Notes under the pieces: generated by a model
The model's database searches: none
Seen by the model: only the letters and a program-made list of their open reading frames with translations
What the model was told of the DNA's origin: nothing
Source of the DNA: Paralvinella palmiformis
Taxonomy: Eukaryota; Annelida; Polychaeta; Terebellida; Alvinellidae
Reading direction: 5' to 3'
Assembly (NCBI GenBank): GCA_025642065.1
Contig: JAODUP010000114.1
Span: 718,501 to 782,500 of the forward strand
Length of the DNA stretch: 64,000 bases
Position numbers and translations under genes: made by a program
In this document: positions 34,291-47,760 of the stretch, in pieces
Position numbering within the stretch: position 1 is the first letter of the stretch
Layout: the number at the start of each line of letters is the position of its first letter

Positions 34291-35678
34291 GTGTATTGTA
34301 TTCATTATATTTCTTCCCGTGGGAATCTCACAGCATAATTTAATCGATTATGTTTTATTTCCTACATGCAATGTCAACTATTGACTGCGGCAATAAATAA
34401 AAGTTATGCTAATAAATAAATACTGAAATACGGGTTTTCCCATTTGTAAATATACAAGACGAGAGTGACATTCAACGAAGATGATTGCTGTTCAAATTTT
34501 GATTAAATTAAATATGCATAAGTTATTCAAATAATAAAAAGCTTGTTATTAGTGCGTGTGGGTGCATGTGTGTGTTATTGTTGGTTTGGATTCACTGATC
34601 GGTGACTGGGTGCGTGACGGGGTTGTTATTTTGTGTTTGATAAGATATTATAAACAGTCTACTACTCATCTGTTGCTCTTTAAATTCTCAAGAACCCGTA
34701 TGCTGTAGTTTATCCATTGCCAAAGGTTTTTGATTGATATATTCATCAATCAATATCAATATATTGACAAACATTAATACATTAATGATATACTATTATT
34801 GTAATACGTTTTCAGTTGTTATCATTACCGATAGTGGCTTGATATAATCTGTGAAGTTGTTTATGTATTTTAGCTGTGTTCCTGGCTTCATTTTGATATC
34901 TTCAAGTGTTGCTAAATAAATGTCATAGACTACAGTTATCGAACCTAAGACTGATGACCAAGGTCGATCCCTGGCTATGTTTATATACCACTCGTTAGCT
35001 AGATTATCTTCCGGGTGACATTGTTATTCAAAATAAAACGAGTTAAAAATTAAACGTAAGCTTGCAGGATACATCTTAGTAACCTATGTTGTTTGAGCGC
35101 CACGATATAACATGACATGTCTTTCTGACCTCTATATGTTCATCTTTGTTTTCTGTGAATGAATATATCTATTTTGACAAAGAATTATAAGGCGGCAGAT
35201 ATATATCACACGATATCTTATTAGTTAAAATAAACATGGTGATCAAATATATATTAAATCAATTAATTAGATATCATGAGTGGCTTCCCTCTGTCAATCA
35301 AATTGATGACCTGATAGGCGCCGTAGTTTTATATTTGAGTACATCCAGTGTGCCTCTTCAGTGTGTCGTCCCCGTCCCTTATAATGATACCATGTATCGA
35401 TTGGATTGATGAAGCCATATATATCGTAGAGTCGTATCTGAGTACAGAACATGTGCCTCTTCAGTGTGTCACCAACCCACTACACAATAACGATGATAAA
35501 CATGTAAGAGTTATAATTACCCATGCCCTTTATCATCGTTTCAGACACTTAATGTCTTACTGCAACTGCTGGGCGTCGAGTGTTTTAAAGTTGGTATTGA
35601 ATTATATTAATTTGATATAAAAGTGCGTGATTATATTAAATGTTGTCAATCTTAAGAAACAGTTTACGTATTACACTC

Positions 35679-35680
<2 letters not shown>
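34291..35680 (+). repeat. unit 3 non-coding flank
   Basis: To about 34985 it aligns with 10790-11410 and 24180-24790 (TGCATAAGT at 34512, GATGACCAAGGTCGATC near 34954). A direct repeat about 102 bp apart (GTGCCTCTTCAGTGTGTC, 35350 and 35452) lies in the rest, which I cannot identify. Confidence 0.55.
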
Positions 35681-35871
<191 letters not shown>

Positions 35872-35879
35872 CATATCCC

Positions 35880-36410
35880 CAGGTCCTATTCCTAAGTAAC
35901 GGCAGGAAGAAAGAATTAACTGACGTCATTTTAGCCCATTCTACTCTAATTAGTGAATTATAATTTGACAAGAATCTCTATTGAAAACTAAAGAATAATG
36001 AATAGAAAATAAGTGCAAATTTACAGAAAAGAAATATGGAACTAGATCGAGCAGGAGCTGTGGAAGACGGAACATAACCATTACCTCACCGTACTGACGT
36101 GGACACAATAAAAGATCAGTTTATTGACAACACAAGCCATGCACCCATTACCATTGTAAGATTGTGTAGCTATACACTACAGGTGTTAAAGCGGACAGCT
36201 AAAGTAAAATAAACATCTCTTCAGAAATGCTGGACCAAGCATCACATAACTCAGTATTTGTATATTTATTTTAGTTTACTGAGTTAGCAAACTACATTCG
36301 CATTTGTTATTTTCCTGAAGGTCATAAGTAGTATTTTTTTTAGAGAACCAGCTGTATCCATCTATCTATCTATCTATTATCTCTCGCTCTCTTTCTCTCT
36401 CTCTCAATAG
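35880..36410 (+). repeat. distal part of unit 3
   Basis: Aligns with 18370-18990 of unit 1: CTAATTAGTG near 35946, a GAACTAGATCGAGCA segment near 36037 and AGAGAACCAG near 36342. Followed by ATCT and CT microsatellites. Confidence 0.7.
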
Positions 36411-36605
36411 GGCGCCTCCGTGGTCTAGCGGTAGCGTGCTGGACCACAGATCACTCACTACCAGCCGTGTTCAAATCCCAGCGTGGGCATATCTGAAGGT
36501 TGTTTCGTCTTTCACTTCGTCTCATTACCTTTGGAAGTCGCTCGGCCCATTTAGCCTACCTTGTGCACAAACGTGGCCGTAAAACATCAATCATCATCTC
36601 TCTCT
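36411..36605 (+). mobile_element. tRNA-derived SINE (family II)
   Basis: A box GTGGTCTAGCGGTAGCGTG and B box GTGTTCAAATCCCAGCGT are the clearest of the family here. The body TTCGTCTTTCACTTCGTCTC and an ATCATC(TCTC)n end follow. Located at the paralogous site of 19151-19350. Confidence 0.88.
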
Positions 36606-36607
36606 CA

Positions 36608-36645
<38 letters not shown>

Positions 36646-37493
36646 GTGTGTGTGAGTGTATATGTGTCTATATGTATGTGTTTATGTGTGTATGTCTATG
36701 TATATGTGTGTATATGTATGTATGTATGTATGTATGAATTATTCTGGGGAGAAGAAAAAAATATTATATTGAATATAAAATGAATATAATCACACGACGA
36801 TTTATGTTTGCGGGAATAAACCTGATATTAATCTAGCTAAAGACAAAGAGGAAACTATCGGGCAACATATTTCCATATCGGCAACAAATATCATATTTAT
36901 TAGCATGTAAGGAATGACGAAAGTATTACACTAATAATGTTTGTCCTGACAAAACTTATGACAAAATTCCGCTAATTGGGTTCTCGAACTTTAAACATAT
37001 AAAAAGTAAACATTGTGATGCCCAACTGAAGCCGTGTTAATTAAATTATAATATATCATACGTTATAGCATTTCTAACCCCCCCCCCCTACATATGATAA
37101 CAAAATGACAAATGTCAGATCTTTAATTCTATTATCTACTACATTAAATGACTTGATTTGGGTAGAAAACATAGTATTAGAAGAGTTTAAGTCGGATTTG
37201 GGATGAACGTAAGTAAACAATGTTCTGTTTTCATTAGTAATTGTTTAAGATATAATATTGTTTACTACAAAATCTGCCATCCAGGTATTTGTTGTAATAT
37301 GTTTTATTATTTTGATGCCAAATAACCCAGACTCATTATTATTGCTCTCTCGTTCGCTAGCCAAATTTTATTATGCTTCTAATGTAGTTGTTATTGTCAC
37401 TTGAATAGAATTATTGTTACCGAATGTCAGTGATAAGAAAAACCACCAATAAAACATAATTATATGGCCACACTGATACTAAGATACTAGCTG

Positions 37494-37542
<49 letters not shown>

Positions 37543-37612
37543 TCTGTATGCATGTGTGTGCGTGTTTGTGGGCGTGCTCCCGTGCATGTGTGTGTACAAC
37601 ATATATTTGAGC
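36606..37612. other. start of unit 4, non-coding with microsatellites
   Basis: (TA)n at 36606-36641, GT/GTAT repeats to 36735, a C-run near 37080 and (TA)n at 37497-37539. The region from 36873 aligns with 19485 and 32640. Confidence 0.65.
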
Positions 37613-37975
37613 GGGCACGGTACAGTTAGGGTCTTTATGATCTTGGCTTGTTAGTACGAAGTCTTATATTGATTTGAAGGAGCGTCAATGTCGTATGTCG
37701 ATGATAAATACCTCTTGGCGTATATCCTACCTACTTCACAGTATCGAGTAGTTATTTCTTGACCGCTAACTATGATGTCCTCATTAAATTGTCATCTAAA
37801 AGACGATCAATAAAAAGACAAACAGATCATCAATAACACTTAGGTAGTTAGGTTAAGAGTTACAATGACATCAAGATCTATTGCTTGGAATATGATTTAC
37901 GAAGGATCTAACATTTATATCTGCCAAAACAAATAATAGAGTGGTTACTGGAAATAAAGACAAAAACGAGTAAAT
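37613..37975 (+). promoter_or_regulatory. conserved 5' block of unit 4 (orphan)
   Basis: Fourth homologue of the 5' block, sharing TTATGATCTTGGCTTGTTAG-like, AACACTTAGGTAG and AAGAGTTACAATGACATCAAG segments. The donor has decayed to GTAAAT (37969). No receptor sequence follows, so it is a duplication remnant. Confidence 0.55.
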
Positions 37976-38349
37976 TAGTCTATACTTCATAATGACGTTA
38001 ATTTGGGTGACGAAAAGGCTTCAGTGACGAATAAATCTGGAGACTACGCGAAACGCCACATCACCAAAGTTATTATGAAGAGTTCTAAAGATGGCCGGCG
38101 CCGTATGTCGTCGTAAAAAGTTTGACGGCAATATTTAGCGCGATATGTATATGTAGCCAATTGGGCCTAGCTGCTTAACAAATCCCGATATGGAGATCCA
38201 ACATTGTTAAAAGGGTCTTACGTATTGTATTATAGTTTGAAGGTACTCTATAATTAAATGCTCATGTTAAGTAATTGGTATTTGATTATTCATGTATAAT
38301 TAATATTCATATTTGTATTAGATATTAATCTAACATGACAGCACGTCCA
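37976..38349. other. unidentified non-coding DNA after the array
   Basis: Similarity to the units ends here. A slightly GC-richer patch at about 38035-38130 carries no recognised feature. Confidence 0.5.
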
Positions 38350-38925
38350 TGATTCACCTACTGTCTCCTAATTCTAGCCTCTCGACTGTGTTTGTTGGAT
38401 GTTATATCCCGATGATACCCAACTCCATCTGTCTTTTCGTCTTATCAATCCTTATGGTTAATTTGTTATCAAACAAACAATGCAGCGTTGCATAGTTGAA
38501 ACACCCACATGGATGATTAAAAATAAGTTGAAGTTGAATTGTCTGTCCACAACATGAGAGGTGTTTTTGACGGTCAATAGCTATGGGAAATAATGTCCGA
38601 AAGTTCTGTTCTACTGTTTATTACTATCTGAGAATCGTCTCGCACATTAGAAAAAGGCCAACCCATAATTCTGTTGTAGCTCGGATTGATGCTTTTATGT
38701 TTTACAGACTGGATTACCGCAACGCTTTGCTCTCTTGTAGGTCCAAGGAACTATTGCATAAACTCCAGCTAGTACAAAATATGTCAGTCTTCCAGTTGAC
38801 TGTATAAACCAACCAGCGATTGCATAAAGGAAGTCTTTAGAGCCAAAACCTGATCGCATCACCATTGTCGGCGTGAATGCCAGATCATGGAATGAGAATC
38901 GCCAGCGAGCGTACAACTTTATGCG
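38350..38925 (+). pseudogene. decayed CR1/L2-like LINE, RT core to C-terminus
   Basis: Around 38410 the frame reads YPDDTQLHLSF, a mutated YADD box. Farther on, 38655-38790 reads ARIDAFMFYRLDYRNALL...LQLVQNMS, matching the TSRIDYCNSLLYGI...LQRIQNSAARIV region of the better copies. Near 38860-38920 it encodes PLSA-MPDHGMRI, probably the C-terminal block. Many stops and shifts. The copy is more diverged than the others and likely of a different subfamily. Confidence 0.7.
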
Positions 38926-39041
38926 ACACCTGGCGGTTAAAATGGTAACTGATATAATGAAGGCATAATAATTTTAATAATTTTAATACATCAATAACGA
39001 GAAAGATTTGATAGGACATAACGCCTAACTATGTTGTTTTT

Positions 39042-39216
39042 ATTATTATTGTTGTTGAGTTATTTAACCTAGGCTCTGGTCACACCTGGGACATATTGCC
39101 GAGGTACGAAGACCAAGGGAAACGAAATTTACAAACACAGATATGAGCTGGTTTCGAACCCACAACATAGAGGTTTGAAGCCCAGCGTTCTGACTACTGC
39201 ACCATCAGAGGTCGCT
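39042..39216 (-). mobile_element. tRNA-derived SINE (family IV), minus strand
   Basis: On the minus strand the head reads TGATGGTGCAGTAGTCAGAA (A box), then GTGGGTTCGAAACC (B box). The body is GTCTTCGTACCTCGGCAATA and the end is AACAACAATAATAATAA. Not similar to families I-III in the body. Confidence 0.72.
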
Positions 39217-39369
39217 ACTTACATTAGGAATCTGAAGTTTTTAATTATTTTCCTGTATCTTCCTATGTGTCGTAAGAAACTATTAAAACAGGTAAACACT
39301 AAATAATCTTTACTAGGTAATGGATAATTATGCCAAATAAGCCAACATTAATAAAATCTCAACTTGAAG

Positions 39370-39419
<50 letters not shown>

Positions 39420-40065
39420 GTTATACATCTAGCTTGGTTCTCGGAGATATGGCGCTAAGAACACTTGAAGTGTTCTCTAAAAACAATTAATGTATTATGG
39501 CAATGGGTGAAGTTTATGTAACTTATGAATTATCAAATATACTATTTTATATAAAGCTTTAATATTTATGTCATACTTATTTACTTTTTTGATTGGTATG
39601 CATACTGTTGGTGGAGGGTAAATATTGCTGTATATAGTATACTTCCACTAATAATTTGCTTAGGTGCATGTTTTAGCATACATATGGTAAATATAATCAG
39701 CTTTTCATCACAGGAAAATAATATCAAACCAACAGTTTCCTGGAGTTGAAGTGTTCTGTTGACTGAACTGACAAGCATTAAGTTCGTTTGCTACAAATAA
39801 GCCGACTCTGTTACTCAAAAGACATTTGTTTTGTGCTTTGTTTGATCAAAGTGTCCCACATGTTGTAACCAATCATTCAAGGTGTTGGCTCTAACACTAA
39901 GTCAATGGTTTAATAGTCAGAAGCACGAGATGATCAGTAAAGTGGAATATAACGGATTATAAAATAATTATGAATGGTGTTGGGTTCTTCCTCGTCCCCC
40001 CCCTCTCTCCCTCACTAACTCTCTCTCTTCTCTCTCTCTCTATCTCTCTCTCTCCCTCTCTCTCT

Positions 40066-40107
<42 letters not shown>

Positions 40108-41040
40108 GTATATGTGCGTGTGCATTGGTGCGTTCTAATGTCTTTCTAGTGTATTATTGATAATGACCATTCTTTTGTACAAAATAAGGCACAGCATAGT
40201 TTGGCAGCGATAACAATGAACCCGTTGATATTTTGGATGTTTAACACATCATGACTTTTCTATATGGTGACCTTTTGACATTATCTGAGCACTATTAAGG
40301 AAATGAAAACCGAAACAAGAAATCATGTCTGACAGGAATCATTGGCTCATATACCTCTACAGAGAGGAAGCCAGAAACTTCCTGTAATCGTAGAAAAAGA
40401 AATATAGCTTCAAGTCTACTTCATTATAAGATAATAATCAACATGCCACTATGTATCTTATCTTTAGGCAGTTTCTACTAGAGTTATTATCACTTTCACA
40501 ATCTGAATACACTGAAAGAAACCAAAAACATTATGTTTAATATTAAAATAGAAATACAAATTACATAGTATCAGTGATGATACACTTAATGTTAGAAGTA
40601 ATCGGGTAATCAATAAAACACTTTTCTTTCTTCTAATTTATACTTTTTCATCTTTTATTGGATTCATCGGGTGACCAGGATTTGTTGTTAGATCAAAATT
40701 ATATCACATAGATCAGTGTATAATTCTAAAGACAAAAATACTTTTGTTGTTTCAGTACAATAGTAAATACGATCTTTAAAAGAAATAATTATAAATTAGG
40801 CCTTTTAAATAATACTAATATCTTTAGTCATTATTGGATGCATATTAGAAATACTATTACAATTATACCAGAACACGAGAAGGGTGGTAATTAAATGATC
40901 GCTATTAATATTTAAATATGCTATTTATAACAACATTTTTGTTATATCAGGTTATAACACTGGTAGAACAGATATGGATATCCATAATGTGAGGAGCTAA
41001 CCTTCTTAAATAGAAATCATTTGAGGAAGTCATCTCATGC
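39217..41040. other. non-coding DNA with microsatellites
   Basis: (AAT)n at 39371-39418, a CT-rich array at 39995-40068 and (TA)n at 40070-40104. No gene or element recognised otherwise. Confidence 0.55.
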
Positions 41041-41044
41041 TTTC

Positions 41045-43220
41045 TAATATTAATAACAATGCATATTTAATAAAGCGCCCTTACTAGTAGGAGCCATTCA
41101 AAGGCGCTGTACAAATAATATGTAATATAATAATATCCAAAATAATATGTCTGTAAATGATTTAAAAGATAATAATTATTTATCTGTGAAAGCGACATTG
41201 AACAGGTGTGTTTTTAGAACAGACTAAAAAGATTCAAGAGACGACGCATTTTTAATATCCACCGGCAACCTATTCCACAAAGTGGGGGCTGCAACACTAA
41301 ACGCACGATCACCATATGACTTGAGGCGAGGCACTGGCACCTGCAATAGTATCTGACTGGATGACCTGAGTTTTCGGGATGACATTCTAATGGACACCAG
41401 TTCACACAGGTATTCTGGCGCCATATCATTAATATATTTATAAGTTATTAATACAATTTTGAAATGGATACGCTGTCTAACAGGTAGCCAATGTAGTTTT
41501 TGAAGAATTGGGGTGATATGATCATATGTTGGAGTATTTGTCACTATACGAGCTGCACTATTGTGAATTCGCTGAAGGCGATTAATGTTATAATCAGATA
41601 TGCCATATAACAGGGAGTTACAATAGTCTATACGAGATGTAACAAAGGCATGAAGTAGAGTTACAAGTGTTTCTTCTGTCAAGAATGTTTTTAAACAGTG
41701 GATGTTCTTAAGATGAAAGTAGGCAGCTCGACATACTGATGTGATGTTGATACATGTTAATACATGGGTCAAAAATAACCCTTAGATTTTTAACTGACCG
41801 ATTAAGGGTATTCGAAAATGCACCCATCTGTAATGCTGGTGTCTTTAGGGATTTAACACAATGTGGTGATGCCAAATAGAAAATATTTGTTTTATTAACT
41901 TTTAGTTTTAGAAGATTTTGAGTCACACATAGCCAAATATCGGCAATATAATGTTCTAAATTCTTCAAGGAAGAGGAGAAAGTTAACTCATTATCAGGAT
42001 CCAGTGATATATACAGCTGTGTGTCATCAGCATACAAGTGATATTTAACCCCATATCACTGCGCAATGATCCCAAGAGGACGGGTATACATTGTGAAAAC
42101 CAGAGGATCAAGAACTGAACCCTGTGGTACACCAGATAACAAAAACTGAATGTCAGATAAAATACCATGAACAGACACTCTCTGGGAGCGTTGTTCGAAA
42201 TAGGATTGAAGCCATTCAAGTATTTTAACTGACAGACAAAACATGTCTTTTAACCTAGAGAAAAGTACATTATGGTCAACTGTATCAAATGCTGCAGATA
42301 GATCCAGAAGAACAATTATTACTGGCTTACCTTGATCAATTGACATCATAATATCATTTTTTACCCGAACCAAGGCTGTTTCAGTGCTGTGACCACTTTT
42401 ATAGGCAGACTGTAGTGATTCACTAAGGCTATTATTGACTAAATATTTGTTTAGATGGAAAACAACTGCCTTTTCTATAACTTTAGATAAGAATGTAAGA
42501 TATGAAGCACGTCTGTAATTGTTTAGACTATTACAGTCCATAGGTGGTTTTTGGATTAATGGTTTTAGAAAAGTGCAGCTTACATGGATCTTGGAAAAAC
42601 ACTCAGTGATAATTATTTATTAACTATATTTGTAATTGGGCTTATCAGAACATCTAGACAATCTTTTACAAGCCATATAGGCATAGGGTCAACTGCACAG
42701 AAAGCATTAGATGACATTTTCAGCATCTGTCTGATATCAGACTCTGTAAAAGGCTCAAATGTATGAATCATGGATATGTGGGACTCTTCTACCAATGGCT
42801 TACCTTGTGATAAGGTTCTGGAATAGAACCCACGATGTATATTTAATATTGTTTGACAGAAGAAGTTATTAAAACAATGGGCCATATTTTTATCTGCGTT
42901 GATATTTTTTGGAAGGATAGTTTGACTTTTATGTACTGAAAAAAGTCCTTTGATTTCCCTTGGATGCTTTGATCTTTTTTTCATAGTATTCAGATTTAGC
43001 AGAGGCAAGGGTATTTTAACTGTAATTTTACTGACCCTGAACAGCCCATGATGAACTCACAAATTGGTCCTGATCCACAACCGCTCACAATACCTTCTGT
43101 GTCTTTTTGCAGCTTGTATGTTCTTATTGTACCGTGGAAGCATTAGTCTTCATGGCATTTCCTTAGTCCTTAAAGGTGCATGATCATCTACAATGTATCT
43201 CAATGTGCTATCATAGAGAT
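41045..43220 (-). pseudogene. CR1/L2-like LINE, 5'-truncated, most complete copy
   Basis: Read from 43220 down to 41045. The endonuclease-RT linker (RYNKNIQAAKRHRR, near 43120) comes first. RT fingers and palm (42056-42541) follow with LSKVIEKAVVFHLNKYL, SAYKSGHSTETALV, LLDLSAAFDTVDHN and [14 protein letters not shown]. The [11 protein letters not shown] catalytic box is near 42020. Thumb and C-terminal parts (41224-41772) contain FVTSRIDYCNSLLYGI and LHWLPVRQRIHFK. Frame changes near 42600, 42050 and 41740 disable it. The apurinic-type endonuclease expected upstream is missing, the usual 5' truncation. The 3' end has TACAGCGCC and a GCGCTTTATTAAATATGCATTG terminus like the SINE tails. The clade call is by motif only. 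Confidence 0.92.
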
Positions 43221-45990
43221 CCACCAGGTAGTGCGCTGTTACTCTTATATATAAATGGTTTGTCAGAGATTACAAGTGTATTCTCATCAAATCATTTAGA
43301 AACATTTATTAACCTGTAATAATCAATGACTAATATCCTTAGTACTAAAAATGTGTTTTTGTAAAGCGTTATTTAAAAAAAGTCAAGTTTGGATGTGTAT
43401 ATTTTAAAGAATTACAAATTGTCTGCAAATATTTAATTTTTACGATGATCATTTAATAGTTATTAATATACATATTTTTAGTACAAGAAGTTCAAATATT
43501 ATAATACTCTGCATATAAAAGTTCTTATAAAAGGTCTATAGAAAGTGAAAGATAATATATTATCATTTGTACTGATCACGGTGAAGGTAAATTACCATTG
43601 CTTAAAGTCAGAATTATAAATATAGTTACTGAGGTTAGACGTGTAATGACACCAAAACTACCCTAACAGTGAAACGACGTTTATGATAAATAAACATAAA
43701 ACAGGAAAGATTGAATATCACCATTAAATTTATTTCATTTAATAAATGTCAATGCGTTAATGGACAAACTGTATGCTACACTCAGAATTCAGACTGTAGC
43801 TTTATTACTATCGGAATTTTAAAACGTTTATTAATTCTTCGCTTCAAATGACACAAATTCATTAATGTATTTATTTAGTTTAATTATGAATTGGAGATAA
43901 TTCGATATATTTTCGATTATTTCAGTGATTTAATTGGAATCCATCAGACTTCAATGTAACACGTTACTGATGTTTGTTTACTTTATAATGTACGTCACTT
44001 ATATTAAGTCACCGTTTATTATGTATTATTGTCAGTAGATTATTTGCCCATAAAATAACTGATTGATTTAAAACTTTCCACTTGAAAGTTCCCATTTTCT
44101 TTCATTAATCAGAGAATACTAGAGTTGTAACTTTTATAAGGCCAACAATACAAGAAACGAAAATTATCAAACTTTCATGTTGAACATCTAAGAATACCTC
44201 TAATATAATAGAACGAGCGTTGGTACTACTTTTAGTGGTTTAGGATTGATCTACTTTATCGATGTTTATTTGAAGAAAGTTTCAGGAAAAAAGAAAAGGT
44301 AAAAATACATCACTCATAGACTGGCCATAAAAACACACTATGCCTAATCACCGATTTGTCGAAATTGCTACTCTTTCATTCTAAAATTGGTACTACATAT
44401 ATTTTTAATTACTTTTGGTAAACATGTCAACATATAATATAATAAGATTATAAAAGTAAAGACAATCTGTTATTGAGCAAATAATGAGCGTTCAGTGGTT
44501 GATGTTGTTGGGCTATAAACGGAGATAACTAGAGTTCGAATCCACTAACAGACCATTGACATTTACCTGTCCGTTGGTTCAGTCAGCAAAGACGTCCGTA
44601 TCGGGTAAGGATTCATGTAAAAAATCTATTGAAATAAATATAGACCGGAAAAATGACAGTTGATACATAATGAGAACTGTCATTATCCATCGTATTCAGA
44701 TTTTTTTGTGGATGAAGCGAATCATTGAAATTAATATCTATGGAATTTAGAGGACCAGCAATATACGTGTGATCAGTTCAAGGCTAAACAAAGCACTCAT
44801 TCATTGACAAACTCCCCTAAAAAGATTTCTTCCGTATCATTAAATATAATCTCAAATGAAACCTCTTCTAAACTGGTATTACCTTGCCTGTTCATGATTC
44901 GGCTTAGCTGTTGTCATAATGGAGAATACAGCAGATTGTATCCTGCCGTATGAATGACAATTCTGTTCCATAATTGAATTATTTGTTGGGGGGGGAGGGA
45001 TTTAAACTATCATACTACAACACTTATGACGTCAGAGCCGCTAGTCTTCAACAGCGTTGTATTGCTTTTAAAAATTTAGATGTAATAAACTTGTAGATTA
45101 GATAAGATATCAAAATATCAACAATAATGTATATGTTTATAAACATAATTTCCCCAAATTAATATCTCCCATTGGATAGGATTAAATTCATACTTACCAG
45201 CCAGGCTATGTTTGTATGTGCACTCTGCGGCAAGCGTGTGCTCAATTTACACCATGTGCATGTAATGTACTTTTGCAGGAGTTTATACAAGTCATAGTTC
45301 ATCCGTTGTCTATTACTTTATCTCCAAGAGCGTGATAGGTTTCCTTATATGGCCCATGTTATATTTTATTTCCGTCCAAATTGTTTTATAATTGTGTTAT
45401 TTAGACTTCATAGTGACATCAGAACCATCATCTAATTACAATTATTTGTAGAAATGTTTAATTATCTGATATGTTGCCATGGACGGTGAAGTACATGTCA
45501 AACTAGTGGTTATGGGAGAATTTACTGGTAATGTATTATTACCCCGATTATTTTGCGTTCAGCTTCAAATAAAGTATAATCGCTCATAACGAGTATGAAT
45601 TAAAAATGTTTACGGCGTGCCTAGATCATAGATATCAAAATGGTTTAGTGAGGTGTTTTGAATTATCCTACAAGCTGGTGTATATACAATATGGGAATTA
45701 TTCACAATCATAGATTGTGCGGAACAATGCTGGAAATGAGTAGACTGAGATGTATACAATAGAGGGATTAACAGCGTGTATGCAGCAAGAGATAATCTGA
45801 GAGACAAAGTAAAAGAATAGGTTAATCATAAAGTACTGTAATATCAAATATGAATGTATATTAGAGACAGTCCTTAAGAAACAAGATTATTTGTATTATC
45901 TCTTCAACAACATAAAAATAGGCGTACAACATATTTAGACTATTTTCTGGCCTCATTTTTGGTTAGAGATCTCTCAAATCTGTTTTCACT
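43221..45990. other. non-coding DNA, no gene recognised
   Basis: AT-rich and without long frames. One tRNA-like segment lies at 44488-44555. A G-run is near 44990. Confidence 0.55.
44486..44610 (+). mobile_element. possible degenerate tRNA-derived SINE head
   Basis: GCGTTCAGTGGTTGATG resembles an A box and GAGTTCGAATCCAC a B box about 45 bp later. No family body was matched. A decayed tRNA pseudogene is the alternative. Confidence 0.45.
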
Positions 45991-45994
45991 ATAT

Positions 45995-45995
45995 G

Positions 45996-46030
<35 letters not shown>
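45995..46030. repeat. (TA)n microsatellite
   Basis: It directly abuts the 3' end of the LINE at 46031, replacing its usual terminal sequence. Confidence 0.85.
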
Positions 46031-46034
<4 letters not shown>

Positions 46035-46680
46035 GTAATATAATAATATCTAAAATAATATGGTCTGTCAAAAACCCGGTAAATAATTTAAAAAATAATA
46101 ATTATTTATCTGTGAAAGCGACATTGAACAGGTGTGTTTTTAGAACAGAATAAAAAGAGGCGACGCATTTCTAATATCCACCGGCAACCTATTCCACAAA
46201 GTGGAGGCTGCAACACTAAATGCACAATCACCATATGACTTCAACCGAGACACTGGCACCTGCAATAGTATCTGACTGGATGACCTGAGTTTTCGGGATG
46301 ACATTCTAATGGACACCAGTTCACACAGGTATTCTGGCGCCATATCATTAATAGATTTATAAGTTATTAATACAATTTTGAAATGGATACGCTGTCTAAC
46401 AGGTAGCCAATGTAGTTTTTGAAGAATTGGGGTAATATGATCATATTTTCTATTATTTGTTACAATGCGAGCTGCACTATTCTGAATTCGCTGAAGGTGA
46501 TTAATGTTATAATCAGATATGCCATATAACAGGCAGTTACAATAGTCTATACGAGATGTAACAAAGGCGTTAACTACAGTTACAAGTGCTTCTTGTGTCA
46601 AGAATGCTTTTAAATGGTGGATGTTCTTAAGATGGTAATAGGCAGCTCGACTTAGAGATGTGACATTTTCATACATGTTA
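46031..46680 (-). pseudogene. CR1/L2-like LINE 3' fragment, minus strand
   Basis: One open frame of 178 codons (46140-46676) covers the ORF2 C-terminal third: FLTQEALVTVVNAFVTSRID, then LQRIQNSAARIV, LHWLPVRQRIHFK and FSVAASTLWNRLPVDI. It ends in a different C-terminus (SPLFILF) near 46140 because of a small deletion relative to the 41-kb copy. The 3'UTR is truncated at a (TA)n. Its 5' boundary coincides with the SINE at 46681. It is the least disrupted LINE frame in the window but lacks the RT core. Confidence 0.92.
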
Positions 46681-46795
46681 ATGAAGCGAAGTCATAGATG
46701 AAACACCCTTCCTATATGATCACACCGAGATTCGAACTCAGGTGGTAGAGATTTGTAGTCCAACGTGCTACCAGTTAGACCACGGAGACGCCCTA
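46681..46795 (-). mobile_element. tRNA-derived SINE (family II), minus strand
   Basis: The minus strand reads GGGCGTCTCCGTGGTCTAAC, then GAGTTCGAATCTCGGTGTGA and TTTCATCTATGACTTCGCTT. It stops inside the body at the LINE junction, lacking the ATTACCTT...(ATC)n tail seen in other copies. Confidence 0.85.
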
Positions 46796-47459
46796 GATAA
46801 CTGTTGCAGAATACTTGTTCTTATTGCGTTTCCTTAGACTGATTAAGTGAAATATGCATATTTTATTTCATGATTAGACATAAAAGATTTTGACGATAAC
46901 ACAAATAACAACAATCACAACGACAAATAATTGTGTGAAAATAACAATCTTCTTATAATATCATACGGTTACAGTTTATTGTGTCATTAACATAAAACAT
47001 TCTGACAATGGTATTGTTAGCTTTATGATAACATCTCGTGATAAAGATGAGCAGTATTCACCGACATAACTGTAATTCCAATTGTTATTGTTTAATTAAG
47101 GCACAGTTAATGTTGCACGAGATTTATTGACTTGTGAGATATTATCAATACTGTACTTCATAACCTCGCCGGTAATTGTTTAGTTTTACGATGACATTAT
47201 AATAAACTAGAAATTACTGCACTAGATGTGCTATCGAGAAGCGGCACGCCATCTTTGTGGCAGCTAGCGTCATATTCTGACATACAATAGCCAATTTATA
47301 TTGAGCATTACCTGCCAGATAATAATGTTATTCGATAGAAGTTGACCTACTACTCAATGTCACGCCATCCTATCATGTCGTTGACCATAATGTTAATATA
47401 CACAGTCAGCGTAATAATGACACGATTACATTTCCAAGAAACGTCCTAGTTATACCATG

Positions 47460-47760
47460 TACATCAACTAAGTAATGCGATTCAACAGTGGATTATGTAT
47501 TGTACTGCAATCAGCCAGGACACGATTCGAATCCTACTGATGGTTGTATTTGAAGTATGTTTCCCTGTGGAATTGTGAAAGAGTTCATTGACTCACTGAC
47601 TCACTTACTGGCTCACTGCCATACTCACTGACTGACACACACATACACTTATTCTCCCTGACTGACTGAGTGACTGACTGACTGATTCACCCACTCACCC
47701 ATTCGCTCGCTGCCAATATCCTTTATCTGCTAATAAAAACTTGAGAATATTTTTGGTTTA
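47460..47760 (+). mobile_element. tRNA-derived SINE (family III), first tandem copy in left arm
   Basis: A tRNA-like segment with B box GATTCGAATCCTAC (47524) is followed by the family body ATGGTTGTATTTGAAGTATG and a CACT/GACT-rich tail (47590-47705). It repeats at 47845-48010, whereas the right arm has one copy. Confidence 0.65.

Noticed and set aside
47590..47705. CRISPR-like array
   Set aside because: CACT/GACT tetranucleotide tail without fixed repeats or unique spacers, in a eukaryotic context.
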